Shown here: positions 44,572-54,214 of the stretch, in pieces
How positions within the stretch are numbered: the stretch's first letter is position 1
How the letters are laid out: every line of letters begins with the position of its first letter
Source of the DNA: Komarekiella atlantica HA4396-MV6
GTDB taxonomy: Bacteria > Cyanobacteriota > Cyanobacteriia > Cyanobacteriales > Nostocaceae
DNA: 64,000 bases
Assembly: GCA_019359395.1 (NCBI GenBank)
Contig: JAHHHK010000029.1
Span: 1-64,000, forward strand
Reading direction: 5' to 3'
Notes under the pieces: model-generated
Databases searched by the model: none
What the model was told of the DNA's origin: nothing
What the model saw: the letters and a program-made list of their open reading frames with translations, nothing else
Made by a program: the position numbers and the translations under genes

Positions 44572-46098
44572 TTACCCTTGAAGCTTTTTAATCAACTCCA
44601 ATAGTTGTTGGTAATCATCTGTTTTGCCTTGTTCCAAATTGAGATTAGCGGCTTTTTGTAAGTCCGCGATCGCTCCTTGTTTATCTCCCAGCTGAAAACG
44701 CGCAATTCCCCGACCAGTGTAAGCTGGGGCAAAGTTGGGATTAATCCGCAAAGCTTGATTAAAATCAGTAATTGCTCCTTTTTTGTCTCCCAAATCAAAG
44801 CGGGCAATTCCGCGTCCGGCGTAGGGTGGGGCCAGGTTAGGATTCAGCTTGGTAGCTGTGGTGAAATCAGCGATCGCAGCCTGTTTGTCTCCTAACTGAT
44901 AGCGAGAAATCCCCCGACCCCCGTAGGCTTCGGCATAGTTGGGATTAATCTTTAAGGCTTGGTTAAAATCAGCGATCGCACCTTGGCTGTCATCCAGGCT
45001 ATTACGGGCAATTCCCCGGTTGTTGTAGGCATAAACAAACTTAGGATTAATCTTCAAAGCTAAGGTATAATCATTGATTGCTCCTTTGTTGTCTCCCAAG
45101 GCAGAGCGAGCCAGACCCCGGTTATTATAAGGATCAGCATCTTTGGAATTAATCTTTAGAGCTCTGTTATAGTCGTCAACTGCCCCCTGGAAGTCTCCTA
45201 AGTTATAGCGGGCAAGACCCCGATTATTGTAGGCATTGAGATAGTTGGGATTCAGGCGAATTGCTGTAGTGTAGTTAGCGATCGCACCTTTAAAATCTCC
45301 TTGATCATATTTGTCCCCACCTTGAATATAGAAGTCGTCTGGTTTCGGTGCTGTTGCTACGGGTGTAGTGGGAGGACTAACGCCCACATCTACCCCAGCT
45401 TGAGATGAAAGTCTCAAAAAGGTATTGATCGGAATCCCCAAATTAAAACCTGATTTGACATAAGCAACTGTGGAATTGATTTTAGAGGTTTCGATATCCG
45501 CTTCATCTGCTCTACCATGAACTCCCACCAATTCCCCTCTGTCATTCAACACCGGGCCGCCGCTCATCCCCGGTAGCGTATTATTGTTGTAGACCAAAGC
45601 ATAGCCATCGCGCAGAGGTTTTGAGGCGTTAGCAGTAATTCGCCCATCTGTAAAATTGTAGATTGTACTAGAAATTGCTGCCGTCACTTGAGGAAAACCA
45701 GCTACATAAGCTGTTGTACCTTCTGCGGAGTCATCTGAGTTGCCTATCTTGGCAACAGTGTAACTTTGATTGCTGGTAAACTCTATAATGGCTAAGTCTA
45801 CCTCTGGCAGCTTTTTCACCCTATTGTAATCGAGTGGATAACGCTGACCATCTGGGGTGACGATTTCATATTTAGCTTGAGTTTCGATGACATGCTTAGC
45901 TGTCAGAACAGTATAAGTGTCGCCCTGTTGCTGAATAATTACCCCAGTCCCAGAACCATTTTGATTCTCAATCAGCACCGTGATTCCTTTAGCAACTTTC
46001 GCCACCTCAGATGAGGAAAGTGCTACGACAATTTGTGGCTGCACTAGGGTAATTGACACTCCAATAATTGCTGGTACAAGTGCATAATTTAATTTCAT
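44572..46098 (-). CDS. secreted trypsin-like protease with TPR tail (copy B)
   Basis: 508 aa, closely similar to the gene at 41909. Signal peptide about residues 1-27; His69 (LTAKHVIE), Asp101 (EVDLAIIEF) and Ser179 (PGMSGGPVLN) at identical positions. The tail holds about seven TPRs, one fewer than copy A, ending LEQGKTDDYQQLLELIKKLQG. The repeats of copy B differ from those of copy A more than the protease domains do, so TPR number seems to change independently. Its substrates are unknown. Confidence 0.85.
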   Translation of the reverse strand: MKLNYALVPAIIGVSITLVQPQIVVALSSSEVAKVAKGITVLIENQNGSGTGVIIQQQGDTYTVLTAKHVIETQAKYEIVTPDGQRYPLDYNRVKKLPEVDLAIIEFTSNQSYTVAKIGNSDDSAEGTTAYVAGFPQVTAAISSTIYNFTDGRITANASKPLRDGYALVYNNNTLPGMSGGPVLNDRGELVGVHGRADEADIETSKINSTVAYVKSGFNLGIPINTFLRLSSQAGVDVGVSPPTTPVATAPKPDDFYIQGGDKYDQGDFKGAIANYTTAIRLNPNYLNAYNNRGLARYNLGDFQGAVDDYNRALKINSKDADPYNNRGLARSALGDNKGAINDYTLALKINPKFVYAYNNRGIARNSLDDSQGAIADFNQALKINPNYAEAYGGRGISRYQLGDKQAAIADFTTATKLNPNLAPPYAGRGIARFDLGDKKGAITDFNQALRINPNFAPAYTGRGIARFQLGDKQGAIADLQKAANLNLEQGKTDDYQQLLELIKKLQG

Positions 46099-46435
46099 AA
46101 TTTAATTTTTAAGAGGTATTAATCGACTTTACAAGTAAATAGCTCTATCTCAGTCCACACTTTTTATGGTTTGCTTAGCATCAGCCGTCACCTCAAGAAA
46201 GCAGGTGGAATAGGGAATTAAGACAAAGGAGAATAATGTATAAGTAGAAGGGCTTAATTAATCAGAGCTAGTAGTAAGGGATTTATCCCTTGAAAACCTT
46301 ATATAGAGCGATAAATAGCTCACTACGAACAAAAGCTTTATCTTATATTTAATTACGTCTACCTACTTAACTGTTTTTTGAGAATTAGTATAAGTCATAT
46401 CTAAACTGCAACTTCCATTCATTTAAGCTTTGAAC
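46099..46435. other. intergenic region with a small hairpin
   Basis: AT-rich region between copy B and the lone trypsin-like gene. AAGGGAT / ATCCCTT arms at 46277-46283 and 46286-46292 form a small hairpin. Promoter of copy B should be here. No open frame of interest. Confidence 0.4.
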
Positions 46436-47215
46436 TTAAAACTTGGAGCTTTTAACTCGAATGTCCGCCTTTAGTGCAGATGTCGGAATTGGCACAGCCC
46501 AACTCAAACGAATAATCATCTGATGCAACCGTTCATCTGCTTCCATGCCATCCTGAAACACAGAAGGAGCATCCCACAGAGGATAAGCCTGCATCCCATT
46601 CACACCCACAACTTCACCGCGACGATTCAACAATGGGCCACCACTCATGCCCTTTTCGAGATTATTGGTGTACCCCACTTGATAGCCTCCTTCTAAAGGT
46701 TTGGGTAACACTAACGAAACCTCACCTTTAGCAAATGCAAAGACTTTTTCCTGAGATTCTTCTTCAGTAGCCTGAAACCCAGCAACAAATACCTCATCTC
46801 CCACTGCTGGGGAAGAACCAAAGGATGCCACAGCATAGATAGTACCAGTACTCTGAAATTGTAATAAAGCTAAATCATTTTTTCCAAAGTTTAAGCCTTT
46901 GGATAAATTAGCTGTATGGATGCTACCATCCGGTGTTTGAATGCGATACGGGGCGTCGCCTGCTTGCAACACATGAGCATTGGTTAATACTGTATAAACA
47001 GAACCTTGTTTTTGCAGCAAAATTCCTGAACCTAAGAAATCTGCTGATAACACTTTGACGGTGATAGATTGCGCCTGTTGGTATTGTTTTGAATGCGGAA
47101 CCTGGCAATCATGGTTTGTACATGGAGCAGAAATACTGACGACTGGCGTCGATGCTGACAGTGCCATAGATAAGCTGCCAATATACAAAACCAGTCTCAG
47201 TTTACGCCAATTCAT
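46436..47215 (-). CDS. secreted trypsin-like protease without TPRs
   Basis: 259 aa. Signal peptide about residues 1-30. The triad reads LTNAHVLQ (His), NDLALLQF (Asp) and KGMSGGPLLN (Ser). It is shorter than its TPR-bearing neighbours and lacks any C-terminal repeats; sequence identity to them is low apart from the protease motifs. Its start is 40 bp downstream of the COP23 gene stop on the same strand, so the two may be one transcript. Confidence 0.85.
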   Translation of the reverse strand: MNWRKLRLVLYIGSLSMALSASTPVVSISAPCTNHDCQVPHSKQYQQAQSITVKVLSADFLGSGILLQKQGSVYTVLTNAHVLQAGDAPYRIQTPDGSIHTANLSKGLNFGKNDLALLQFQSTGTIYAVASFGSSPAVGDEVFVAGFQATEEESQEKVFAFAKGEVSLVLPKPLEGGYQVGYTNNLEKGMSGGPLLNRRGEVVGVNGMQAYPLWDAPSVFQDGMEADERLHQMIIRLSWAVPIPTSALKADIRVKSSKF

Positions 47216-47254
47216 CTGAGTTCCCAGGTAATACGAAATTGCGGTGCGATCGCA

Positions 47255-47854
47255 TCAAGGAGTATTACCTGAATCTTGATTGGAGTCACTACTTGATTCA
47301 ACTGTAGCGTTATTTAGGTACGCATCAAATTCGATATTTAGCGCTTCCTCACTACTTTCATTTAGTACATTTCCAGCTACTAACCCCCGGCGATTTAATA
47401 GCCTTCGCACAGTATCTCTGGCATTACTACCACGCCTGAGAGTGAATAACAAAGTGCTATCTGTACAAGCAGCGTTTTGATTAATAGCAGCGCATACTAC
47501 AGATTCCCCTCTCAGTATCCCAGTTCTGATGTACTTTAAAGTACCGTTGTCATAACTTCTCTGAAATCTGCGAGATACCTCTTGACAACGGCGTTCACCT
47601 GTCCACTCTTTTGAGAAGTATTCCTGAGAAACCCATCTAATCATTGGCACGTTCCTCCCATCCTGAGTCCGAGCAAATGTGATTGGTATGCCCTTGCTCT
47701 TTTCACAGTAGAAGGTTGTGCCTCCAGCATAGCTAGGCTGACCGATGGTTGTAGTTGTGGTCAACACAGTCAGTGAAGCTATTGCAATTCCTGTCAACTC
47801 TTGACCAAATAACTTTAGTCTCATCATGAATGCGCGGCTTGTTAAAAAGAACAT
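47255..47854 (-). CDS. COP23-domain secreted protein
   Basis: 199 aa. Signal peptide about residues 10-43 (ending YAGG). TFYCEKSKGIPITFARTQDGRNVPMIRWVSQEYF, ERRCQEVSRRFQRSYDNGTLKYIRTGILRGESVVCAA and CTDSTLLFTLRRGSNARDTVRRLLNRRG match COP23, first described as a circadian-oscillating membrane protein in cyanobacteria. Four Cys are probably in two disulfides. COP23 genes often lie beside trypsin-like genes, as here; function is unknown. First gene of a likely COP23-trypsin pair. Confidence 0.85.
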   Translation of the reverse strand: MFFLTSRAFMMRLKLFGQELTGIAIASLTVLTTTTTIGQPSYAGGTTFYCEKSKGIPITFARTQDGRNVPMIRWVSQEYFSKEWTGERRCQEVSRRFQRSYDNGTLKYIRTGILRGESVVCAAINQNAACTDSTLLFTLRRGSNARDTVRRLLNRRGLVAGNVLNESSEEALNIEFDAYLNNATVESSSDSNQDSGNTP

Positions 47855-48078
47855 CAGTTATACTACGGATACGTCAAAACAGTGACAATATTTTCTAAGT
47901 ATTTGTTCCCGATATTGACCCTATGAGTTAGATAACCACTGTATTGTAAATTAAATCGATCATCATTTAAGTAAATAAAACAAATTTATTAGCCTCGGCT
48001 AAGCATTTCTTAATTAGCTATTACTTTTTCTTGATTTATACTAAATTACAATACTTAGTATGCATAATAATATCTGAA

Positions 48079-49365
48079 ATGAAATATTCGTTTTTTAAAA
48101 GAAATACAGAATTACTTAGCCAAAAGCTCAAAGAAAACTTGCGATCGCTCAAACAATGGTATTCAGATACACCAGAAAGAGCGCTCTTAGAGGCTTACCA
48201 AGCAGCTCAAAGCATAAGAAACATTGAAATACAGCATTTTAATCACAAAAAAATATCTCCAAAATCAGCAGATTATACTGAAAATGTAATGTCTTACTGG
48301 CAAGGATACCTGAATAAAAAGTTAACTTTTATCAAGGTAAAACTTGCAGAATTTAGGCTAAGCCGGGGAATCATAAATATCTCTAATTCTACTTTATTAG
48401 AAAAATTAAAATTTATTGATCAAGTCGTAGAAAAATATAATATCAAAGACGAACTAATTAGCAATATCCCAGTCATACCACCTTCACAATCACTACAAAT
48501 TAAACAGACTAAAGTTAGCAACCAGCCAGAATCATCTGAGATGAATGGCGTTAAAGTTCCACCTTTAACTCAAAAAACTGGAGCCTTACCAAGGTCTATT
48601 GGCAGAACAATTAATAAAATTAAAGCAGATTTTGCGCCACAGGCAGAAGAAGATTTTATCAGAAATTACCGGATTTCTAGGAATAGGACAAAAACTGCTG
48701 TAAAATTTTTGATACTTTTAATTATTGTGCCACTTTTAACCCAGCAAATATCTAAACAGTTTTTAATAGCTCCCATACTGGATCGAATCAGAGGTGATAA
48801 TGAAATTCAGATTTTTCTAAATTCTGACATGGAAGTAGAAGCTCTCCAAAAATTAAAAAATTTTGAAAAACAATTGAGATTTCAGTATTTACTTCATCAA
48901 GCACCATCACTCTCGTCAGAGGTAATTAAAGAAAGTGTCAAAAATAAAGCAGTTGAGATAGCTGATGAATTTCGTTTTAAAAGTAATAGCGCCATTAGCA
49001 ATGTTTTTGCTGATTTGATCTCACTAGTTGCTTTTAGTGCGGTAATTGCTTCGAGCAAAAGAGAAATTGTAACTGTAAAATTATTTCTAGATAATATTGT
49101 CTATGGTCTGAGTGACAGTGCCAAAGCATTTTTAATTATTTTGTTTACAGATATATTTGTCGGATTTCACTCGCCACATGGATGGGAGGTTGTTCTGGAA
49201 GCTTTGGCAGAACATTTAGGTTTACCAGCTAGTAGAAACGCCATATTTCTATTTATTGCTACATTTCCTGTAATTTTAAATACTATCTTTAAATACTGGA
49301 TATTCCGTTATCTGAGTCGCTTGTCTCCGTCAGCATTAGCGACATTGAAGGAGATGGATGAGTGA
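48079..49365 (+). CDS. pxcA: proton extrusion protein PxcA (CemA family)
   Basis: 428 aa from ATG 48079; the frame is open 48 bp further upstream from TTG. The N-terminal half is hydrophilic and helical (SYWQGYLNKKLTFIKVKLAEFRLSRG). The C-terminal half has four hydrophobic segments, with FLILLIIVPLLTQQISKQFL and GFHSPHGWEVVLEALAEHLGLP as CemA-family landmarks. PxcA supports light-dependent proton export and helps inorganic carbon use. It stands alone; the gene is AT-rich, as usual for pxcA. Confidence 0.9.
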   Translation: MKYSFFKRNTELLSQKLKENLRSLKQWYSDTPERALLEAYQAAQSIRNIEIQHFNHKKISPKSADYTENVMSYWQGYLNKKLTFIKVKLAEFRLSRGIINISNSTLLEKLKFIDQVVEKYNIKDELISNIPVIPPSQSLQIKQTKVSNQPESSEMNGVKVPPLTQKTGALPRSIGRTINKIKADFAPQAEEDFIRNYRISRNRTKTAVKFLILLIIVPLLTQQISKQFLIAPILDRIRGDNEIQIFLNSDMEVEALQKLKNFEKQLRFQYLLHQAPSLSSEVIKESVKNKAVEIADEFRFKSNSAISNVFADLISLVAFSAVIASSKREIVTVKLFLDNIVYGLSDSAKAFLIILFTDIFVGFHSPHGWEVVLEALAEHLGLPASRNAIFLFIATFPVILNTIFKYWIFRYLSRLSPSALATLKEMDE

Positions 49366-49378
49366 AATTCCTTCCTTA

Positions 49379-49409
49379 GATTCCCAACTTTTTTAAGAAG
49401 TCGGGAATC
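49379..49409. terminator. hairpin after pxcA, degenerate GATTCCC-type repeat
   Basis: GATTCCC-AACTTTTTTAAG then AAGTCGGGAATC, imperfect arms over 31 bp, 14 bp after the pxcA stop. It is related to the GATCCCCGACTTC palindrome at 56244-56276. Position suggests use as terminator or message end. Confidence 0.55.
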
Positions 49410-49491
49410 TTGTTGTTGTTCAGAAGTCGGTAATCTTGTTGTTCATAATCCTAGTTATTTATGAGCTAATTATTGCTAAATTTATAAAAAA

Positions 49492-50037
49492 ATGACACGT
49501 TGTGTCTTGAATTCGTTAGGCTATTTATATCCTGGTTCTTTTCATGCTATGGATTTAGAAGGCAAAGCCACCGCCCCAACTGCTACAGACAACGTTGAAT
49601 TTGCTCAACCAACTACTAATCGTAAGCCACTGGAACTACTGCGAGATACTGAGGCTTTACTGCGTCGCCCAACCGTAGCAACTCTAGTGCCAATCTTACC
49701 ATCAAAGCTGAGTAACAGATTCCAAGCAGCCTCATCTTTAGCAGATGACTCCTTAAAGGAACTGGCAACAATTGAGCTAAACAATATTAGCGATTTTGAT
49801 CTGCGACCTGCAAGAATTCTTGTTAGCTTAAGCTTTATTGGTTTTGGGGCGCTAATGATACTAGTGCTATTGCTTTACCTAAACACGTTACATCCAGAAC
49901 TCAGTACGGTTGAACAAATTCGGCAGTATTGGTATCAATATATTTGGTTTGTCAGCTTGGGTGTTGCAGGGATGTTTATCTTAGGTCGTGAGGCGATGCG
50001 TCCTATTCCCAAGCGGCGCAAGTCATATAAGCGATAA
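49492..50037 (+). CDS. hypothetical protein with two C-terminal membrane helices
   Basis: 181 aa; ATG 49549 (MDLEGKATA) is an alternative start, with no ribosome site for either. About 100 polar residues (LLRDTEALLRRPTVATLVPILPSKL) precede two helices, ARILVSLSFIGFGALMILVLLLYL and YIWFVSLGVAGMFILGREAMRP, and a basic end. The family is known to me only as conserved in cyanobacteria. No function. Confidence 0.6.
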   Translation: MTRCVLNSLGYLYPGSFHAMDLEGKATAPTATDNVEFAQPTTNRKPLELLRDTEALLRRPTVATLVPILPSKLSNRFQAASSLADDSLKELATIELNNISDFDLRPARILVSLSFIGFGALMILVLLLYLNTLHPELSTVEQIRQYWYQYIWFVSLGVAGMFILGREAMRPIPKRRKSYKR

Positions 50038-50091
50038 ATCTATCTGAGTAAGCGCTGTCTTTGATGTTGATTAGCAAAGATAATATACATA

Positions 50092-50212
50092 TAATACCAA
50101 TTAAAATAATACCAATTAAAAAAAATAATGTGACAAACAGAACATGTAGAGACGTTGCAATGCAACGTCTCTAACAGAGGATTTGTTACAATCATTAATT
50201 CAGTTGGTATAA
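50092..50212. mobile_element. complete copy of the GAGACGTTGC miniature element
   Basis: Left end AATACCAATTAAAA (written twice in succession), core palindrome about 50146-50174, right end AATTCAGTTGGTATAA. The ends are imperfect inverted repeats of each other. It is the uninterrupted counterpart of the split copy at 41152. Confidence 0.75.
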
Positions 50213-50266
50213 GATTTAAAATGCCGAATATAACTGGGTATAAGCACAATATTGGAGTTATGTTAA

Positions 50267-51136
50267 ATGAATCATGATGCTTTCATCGTTCCCCCAGGTT
50301 CAAAGATTTCTCTACCAAAAGATTATGACCCAGCTTATAAAACTCAATTTCATGAAAAAACTGATGCTGCAAGCAAATTGCAGGCAGATGTTATTAAATT
50401 AGCAAATTACCAAAATATTCTTTATGCTCAAAATACTTATGCTTTATTAATTATTTTTCAGGCAATGGATGCTGCTGGGAAAGATAGTACAATTAAACAT
50501 GTGATGTCTGGTGTAAATCCCCAAGGATGTCAGGTATATAGTTTCAAGGAACCTAGTGCGGAAGAACTAGACCATGACTATTTGTGGCGTTCAATGAAAG
50601 CCTTGCCAGAACGAGGTCGAATTGGAATATTCAACCGCTCATACTATGAAGAAGTGCTAGTAGTTCGTGTCCATCCAGAAATTCTCAAAAAACAACAACT
50701 ACCTCAAATCCCTAATGGAAATCGGATTTGGAAGCAGCGTTTTGAAGAAATCAATAACTTTGAAAAATACTTGGTAAATAATGGTGTTATCATCCTGAAG
50801 TTTTTTCTCAACATCTCTAAATCTGAGCAGAAAAAACGCTTTTCTGAAAGGATTGAATTGCCTGATAAAAATTGGAAGTTTTCAGCTAGTGATGTCAAAG
50901 AACGAGCTTTTTGGGATGATTATATGAATGCTTATGAAGAAGTTTTTAATAATACTAGTACTGAATGGGCCCCCTGGTATATTGTTCCTGCCGATCGCAA
51001 ATGGTTTACACGCTTGGTAGTCGCTGATATTATCTGCACAAAATTACAAGAACTAAATCTGAAATACCCCACTCTTCTTGAAGAGCATAAACAGCAACTT
51101 TTACAGGCGAAACAGATTCTAGAGCAAGAAAACTAA
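50267..51136 (+). CDS. ppk2: polyphosphate kinase 2 family protein
   Basis: 289 aa. Walker A-like DAAGKDSTI (about residue 70), lid-type loop [31 protein letters not shown] with the Asp-less Walker B region, and [45 protein letters not shown] are diagnostic PPK2 segments. PPK2 enzymes phosphorylate nucleotides using polyphosphate. The single-domain size fits class I or III; substrate (ADP or AMP) cannot be decided here. An upstream GGAG sits before the ATG. Confidence 0.92.
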   Translation: MNHDAFIVPPGSKISLPKDYDPAYKTQFHEKTDAASKLQADVIKLANYQNILYAQNTYALLIIFQAMDAAGKDSTIKHVMSGVNPQGCQVYSFKEPSAEELDHDYLWRSMKALPERGRIGIFNRSYYEEVLVVRVHPEILKKQQLPQIPNGNRIWKQRFEEINNFEKYLVNNGVIILKFFLNISKSEQKKRFSERIELPDKNWKFSASDVKERAFWDDYMNAYEEVFNNTSTEWAPWYIVPADRKWFTRLVVADIICTKLQELNLKYPTLLEEHKQQLLQAKQILEQEN

Positions 51137-51272
51137 CTCTCAACTCAACAGGAAAATACCGAAACGGCTTAACTATACTGTATAATACACGTGGTTAAAC
51201 AAGAATAAATTCAGATTTATCAAAGCTACTTGTAACTAAGAAGTTTGGCTAAATAATCACAGCCGAAAAATC

Positions 51273-51896
51273 ATGGCAAAAATGGCAGAAAATGCCAACA
51301 GTCATCCACCTCAATTTGCTAATGCTGCCTTTGATATAGTAGCTCTGGCAGCTTCAGCGGGTGGGTTGACTGCTATAACTAAAGTTTTATCGAATCTGCC
51401 CGCAGAATTTACAGCCGCGATCGCCGTCGTCCAACACCTAGATCCCAGACATCGCTCACTAATGGCAGAAATTCTCAGTCGGCGCACGGCTTTGAGTGTC
51501 AAGCAGGCAGAAGAGGGAAACAACCTCACCCCAGGAATAGTTTATGTTGCCCCACCCAACCGTCACCTCCTGGTCAACTGTAATGGTACACTTTCCTTAT
51601 CCCAATCGGAATTGGTACATTTTCTGCGCCCTTCTGCTGACCTATTATTTGAATCAGTTGCAGCCAGTTACAAAGACCGAGCGATCGCCGTTGTACTCAG
51701 CGGAACCGGTAGCGACGGAGCAATGGGTGTAGAAGCAATTCACAAAATGGGCGGTACAGTTATTGCCCAAGACGAAAAAACCGCCGAATTTTACGGGATG
51801 CCCTCCGCAGCAATTCAAACTGGCTATGTAGATTTCATTCTCCCCTTAAATGAAATTTCCCATGCTTTAGTAACTCTAGTCATGGGTAATAGTTGA
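51273..51896 (+). CDS. CheB-type methylesterase, stand-alone catalytic domain
   Basis: 207 aa. AASAGGLTAITKVL (nucleophile Ser), VVQHLDPRHRSLMAEIL (His) and SGTGSDGAMGVEAI (Asp) give the complete CheB triad. There is no receiver domain, so it is not controlled by phosphotransfer in the classical way. The next gene codes for CheR-PAS, a common CheB+CheR pair in cyanobacteria and other bacteria. It probably removes methyl groups from a receptor or signalling protein elsewhere. Confidence 0.92.
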   Translation: MAKMAENANSHPPQFANAAFDIVALAASAGGLTAITKVLSNLPAEFTAAIAVVQHLDPRHRSLMAEILSRRTALSVKQAEEGNNLTPGIVYVAPPNRHLLVNCNGTLSLSQSELVHFLRPSADLLFESVAASYKDRAIAVVLSGTGSDGAMGVEAIHKMGGTVIAQDEKTAEFYGMPSAAIQTGYVDFILPLNEISHALVTLVMGNS

Positions 51897-51900
51897 AGGG

Positions 51901-52115
51901 GGCTGGGTATTGGGGACTGGGGAACTTGTACTGAGCGAAGTCGAAGTATGGGGAATGAGGAACTTGTACTGAGTTTCGACTACGCGGCAGTTGAGCGAAG
52001 TCGAAACACTGCCGCTCTGCACCTCTGCCCCTCTGCTCCTTTACCGCTCTACCTCCCCTGCCCGGTTGTTGAGCGGCTTGTGCCGAGCGAAGTCAGGTAA
52101 GTCGAAACACTGCTC
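51901..52115. repeat. composite repeat block between the CheB-type and CheR-type genes
   Basis: GGGGACT heptamers, TACTGAGCGAAGTCGAA, CGCGGCAGTTGAGCGAAGTCG and TTGTTGAGCGGCTTGTGCCG. Several modules recur at 20794-20840 and 54073-54198. No gene. Confidence 0.7.
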
Positions 52116-52129
52116 CCCTCCCCTATCCT

Positions 52130-54028
52130 ATGACTTTCACAGAAAGAGATCCTGAATTTGAAAATCTGCTGGTTTATCTCAGACAAAGCCGAGGCTTTGA
52201 TTTCACAGGCTATAAACGTTCAACCTTGATGCGTCGGGTACGTAAGCGGATACAGTTATTAAGTATAGAAAGTTTTGGCGATTATCTGGATTATTTAGAG
52301 GTTTATCCAGAAGAATTCAATTGTCTATTCAACACTATCTTAATTAACGTCACCGGCTTTTTTCGGGATACCTGTGCTTGGGAATACCTAGCAGAGCATG
52401 TACTGTCCAATATAATTAGAAAGAAGCAAAATACTGACCAAATCCGCATCTGGAGTGCTGGCTGTTCCTCTGGAGAAGAGGCTTATACTTTAGCAATACT
52501 GATGGCTGAAATGTTAGGAGCTGAGGAATTTCGCCAACGGGTGAAAATTTACGCCACAGATGTAGATGAAGAAGCTCTAAACCAGGCTCGCCAAGCTGTA
52601 TATTCAGCCAAAGATGTCCAGGCAGTTTCAAATGAACTGCGGCAAAAATATTTTGAGCTTGTAGGCAACCGCTATGTTTTTCGTCAAGATCTGCGCCGTT
52701 CGGTGATTTTTGGTCGTCATGACTTACTTCAAGATGCGCCGATTTCCCGCTTAGATCTGCTAGTTAGCCGCAACACACTGATGTATTTTAACTCTGAGGC
52801 TCAGGGGCGGATTTTGGCTCGGTTTCATTTCGCCCTTAATGATGCAGGCTATTTGTTTTTAGGAAAAGCAGAGATGCTGTTGATGCATTCGAGTCTGTTT
52901 ACTCCAATAGACTTGAAAAACCGAATATTTACGAAGATATCTTCAGTTAATATGCGCGATCGCCTCCTAATTATGGCAAATTCAGCAGATGATGAATCTA
53001 GCGGCCGTTTGTCTCGAAATATCCGCCTGCGAGACATGGGTTTTGATACAGCACCGATCGCCCAAGTAGTCATTGATATTAATGGTACTCTGGTGATGGT
53101 GAACGAGCAGGCGCGAAGTTTGTTTACTCTTTCACCTAGAGATTTATCGCGTCCCTTCCAAGATCTCGAACTTTCTTATCGACCATTGGAGTTGCGATCG
53201 CTGATTGAACAGGCTTATACTGAACGCCGCACCATCCATCTAACAAATGTAGAGCGTTATTTATCTAACACAGAAAAGCAATATTTAGATGTGCGGATTA
53301 CGCCCTTGCAAGACACTGACAACAGTTTTTTAGGTGTCAGTATTGCTTTTCATGATGTCACCCGTTACATTCAACTCCAAGAAGCATTGCAACGCTCTAG
53401 ACAAGAATTAGAAACCACCAACGAAGAACTTCAATCTACTAATGAAGAACTAGAAACTACTAACGAAGAACTACAATCCACTAACGAAGAATTAGAAACC
53501 ACCAACGAAGAACTCCAATCTACTAATGAAGAATTGGAGACAATGAATGAAGAATTGCAATCTACCAATGAAGAATTACAAACAATTAATCGCGAACTCT
53601 CACAACGCACTGTAGAACTAAACCGGACAAATATTTTCCTCATCTCTATTCTCAGAAGTCTCCAAACCGGCATAGTAGTCATTGATAACAGCTATAACAT
53701 CTTAATTTGGAACTACATGGCAGAGGATTTGTGGGGCTTACGAACTGAAGAAGTTTTAGGAAAATCTATCTTTAGTTTAGATATTGGGCTGCCCGTTGAG
53801 CAATTGCGATCGCCACTTCGTGAATCCCTATCTAAAAAAACACAGTTTCAAGAAATGATTCTTGATGCCACCAATCGTCGCGGCAGACAAATCAAATGTT
53901 ACATGGCAACTACTCCCTTACTCGGCATTGAAATAGAGGGAGCAGTTTTAATGATGGTAGATGTAGAGAGAGTTAACAGTATGATTTCTGCACAAGAAAT
54001 TGAGGAACGACGACAACAGCAGCAATAA
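52130..54028 (+). CDS. CheR methyltransferase with PAS domains and long coiled coil
   Basis: 632 aa. CheR in about residues 8-270: RRVRKRIQLL, RDTCAWEYL, IRIWSAGCSSGEEAYTLAIL (SAM motif), IYATDVDEEAL. A first PAS follows (VVIDINGTLVMVNEQARSLF, about 310-405). The coiled coil (about 410-500) is built of ten near-identical 7-residue pieces, ELETTNEELQSTN. A second PAS comes after it (VVIDNSYNILIWNYMAEDLWGL). There is no histidine kinase domain, unlike longer relatives. It probably works with the CheB-type protein upstream. Confidence 0.92.
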   Translation: MTFTERDPEFENLLVYLRQSRGFDFTGYKRSTLMRRVRKRIQLLSIESFGDYLDYLEVYPEEFNCLFNTILINVTGFFRDTCAWEYLAEHVLSNIIRKKQNTDQIRIWSAGCSSGEEAYTLAILMAEMLGAEEFRQRVKIYATDVDEEALNQARQAVYSAKDVQAVSNELRQKYFELVGNRYVFRQDLRRSVIFGRHDLLQDAPISRLDLLVSRNTLMYFNSEAQGRILARFHFALNDAGYLFLGKAEMLLMHSSLFTPIDLKNRIFTKISSVNMRDRLLIMANSADDESSGRLSRNIRLRDMGFDTAPIAQVVIDINGTLVMVNEQARSLFTLSPRDLSRPFQDLELSYRPLELRSLIEQAYTERRTIHLTNVERYLSNTEKQYLDVRITPLQDTDNSFLGVSIAFHDVTRYIQLQEALQRSRQELETTNEELQSTNEELETTNEELQSTNEELETTNEELQSTNEELETMNEELQSTNEELQTINRELSQRTVELNRTNIFLISILRSLQTGIVVIDNSYNILIWNYMAEDLWGLRTEEVLGKSIFSLDIGLPVEQLRSPLRESLSKKTQFQEMILDATNRRGRQIKCYMATTPLLGIEIEGAVLMMVDVERVNSMISAQEIEERRQQQQ

Positions 54029-54072
54029 GGGGGCGAGGGGCAGGGGAGGTAGAGGTGAAAATAAAAAATTTC

Positions 54073-54198
54073 TTCCCAGTCCCCAGTCCCCATACTTCGA
54101 CTTCGCGGCAGTTGAGCGTAGTCGAAACTCAGTACAAGTTCCCCAGTCCCCATACTTCGACTTCGCTCAGTACAAGTTCCCCAGTCCCCAATCCCCAT
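54073..54198. repeat. composite repeat block after the CheR-type gene
   Basis: Two copies of a unit made of CCCCAGTCCCCATACTTCGA and CTTCGC, separated by GCAGTTGAGCGTAGTCG and TCAGTACAAGTTCCCC, ending in CCCCAGT/CCCCAAT heptamers. It forms the mirror image of parts of 51901-52115, flanking the CheR-PAS gene in inverted orientation. Confidence 0.7.
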
Positions 54199-54214
54199 TA
54201 TGGATGCACAGGGA

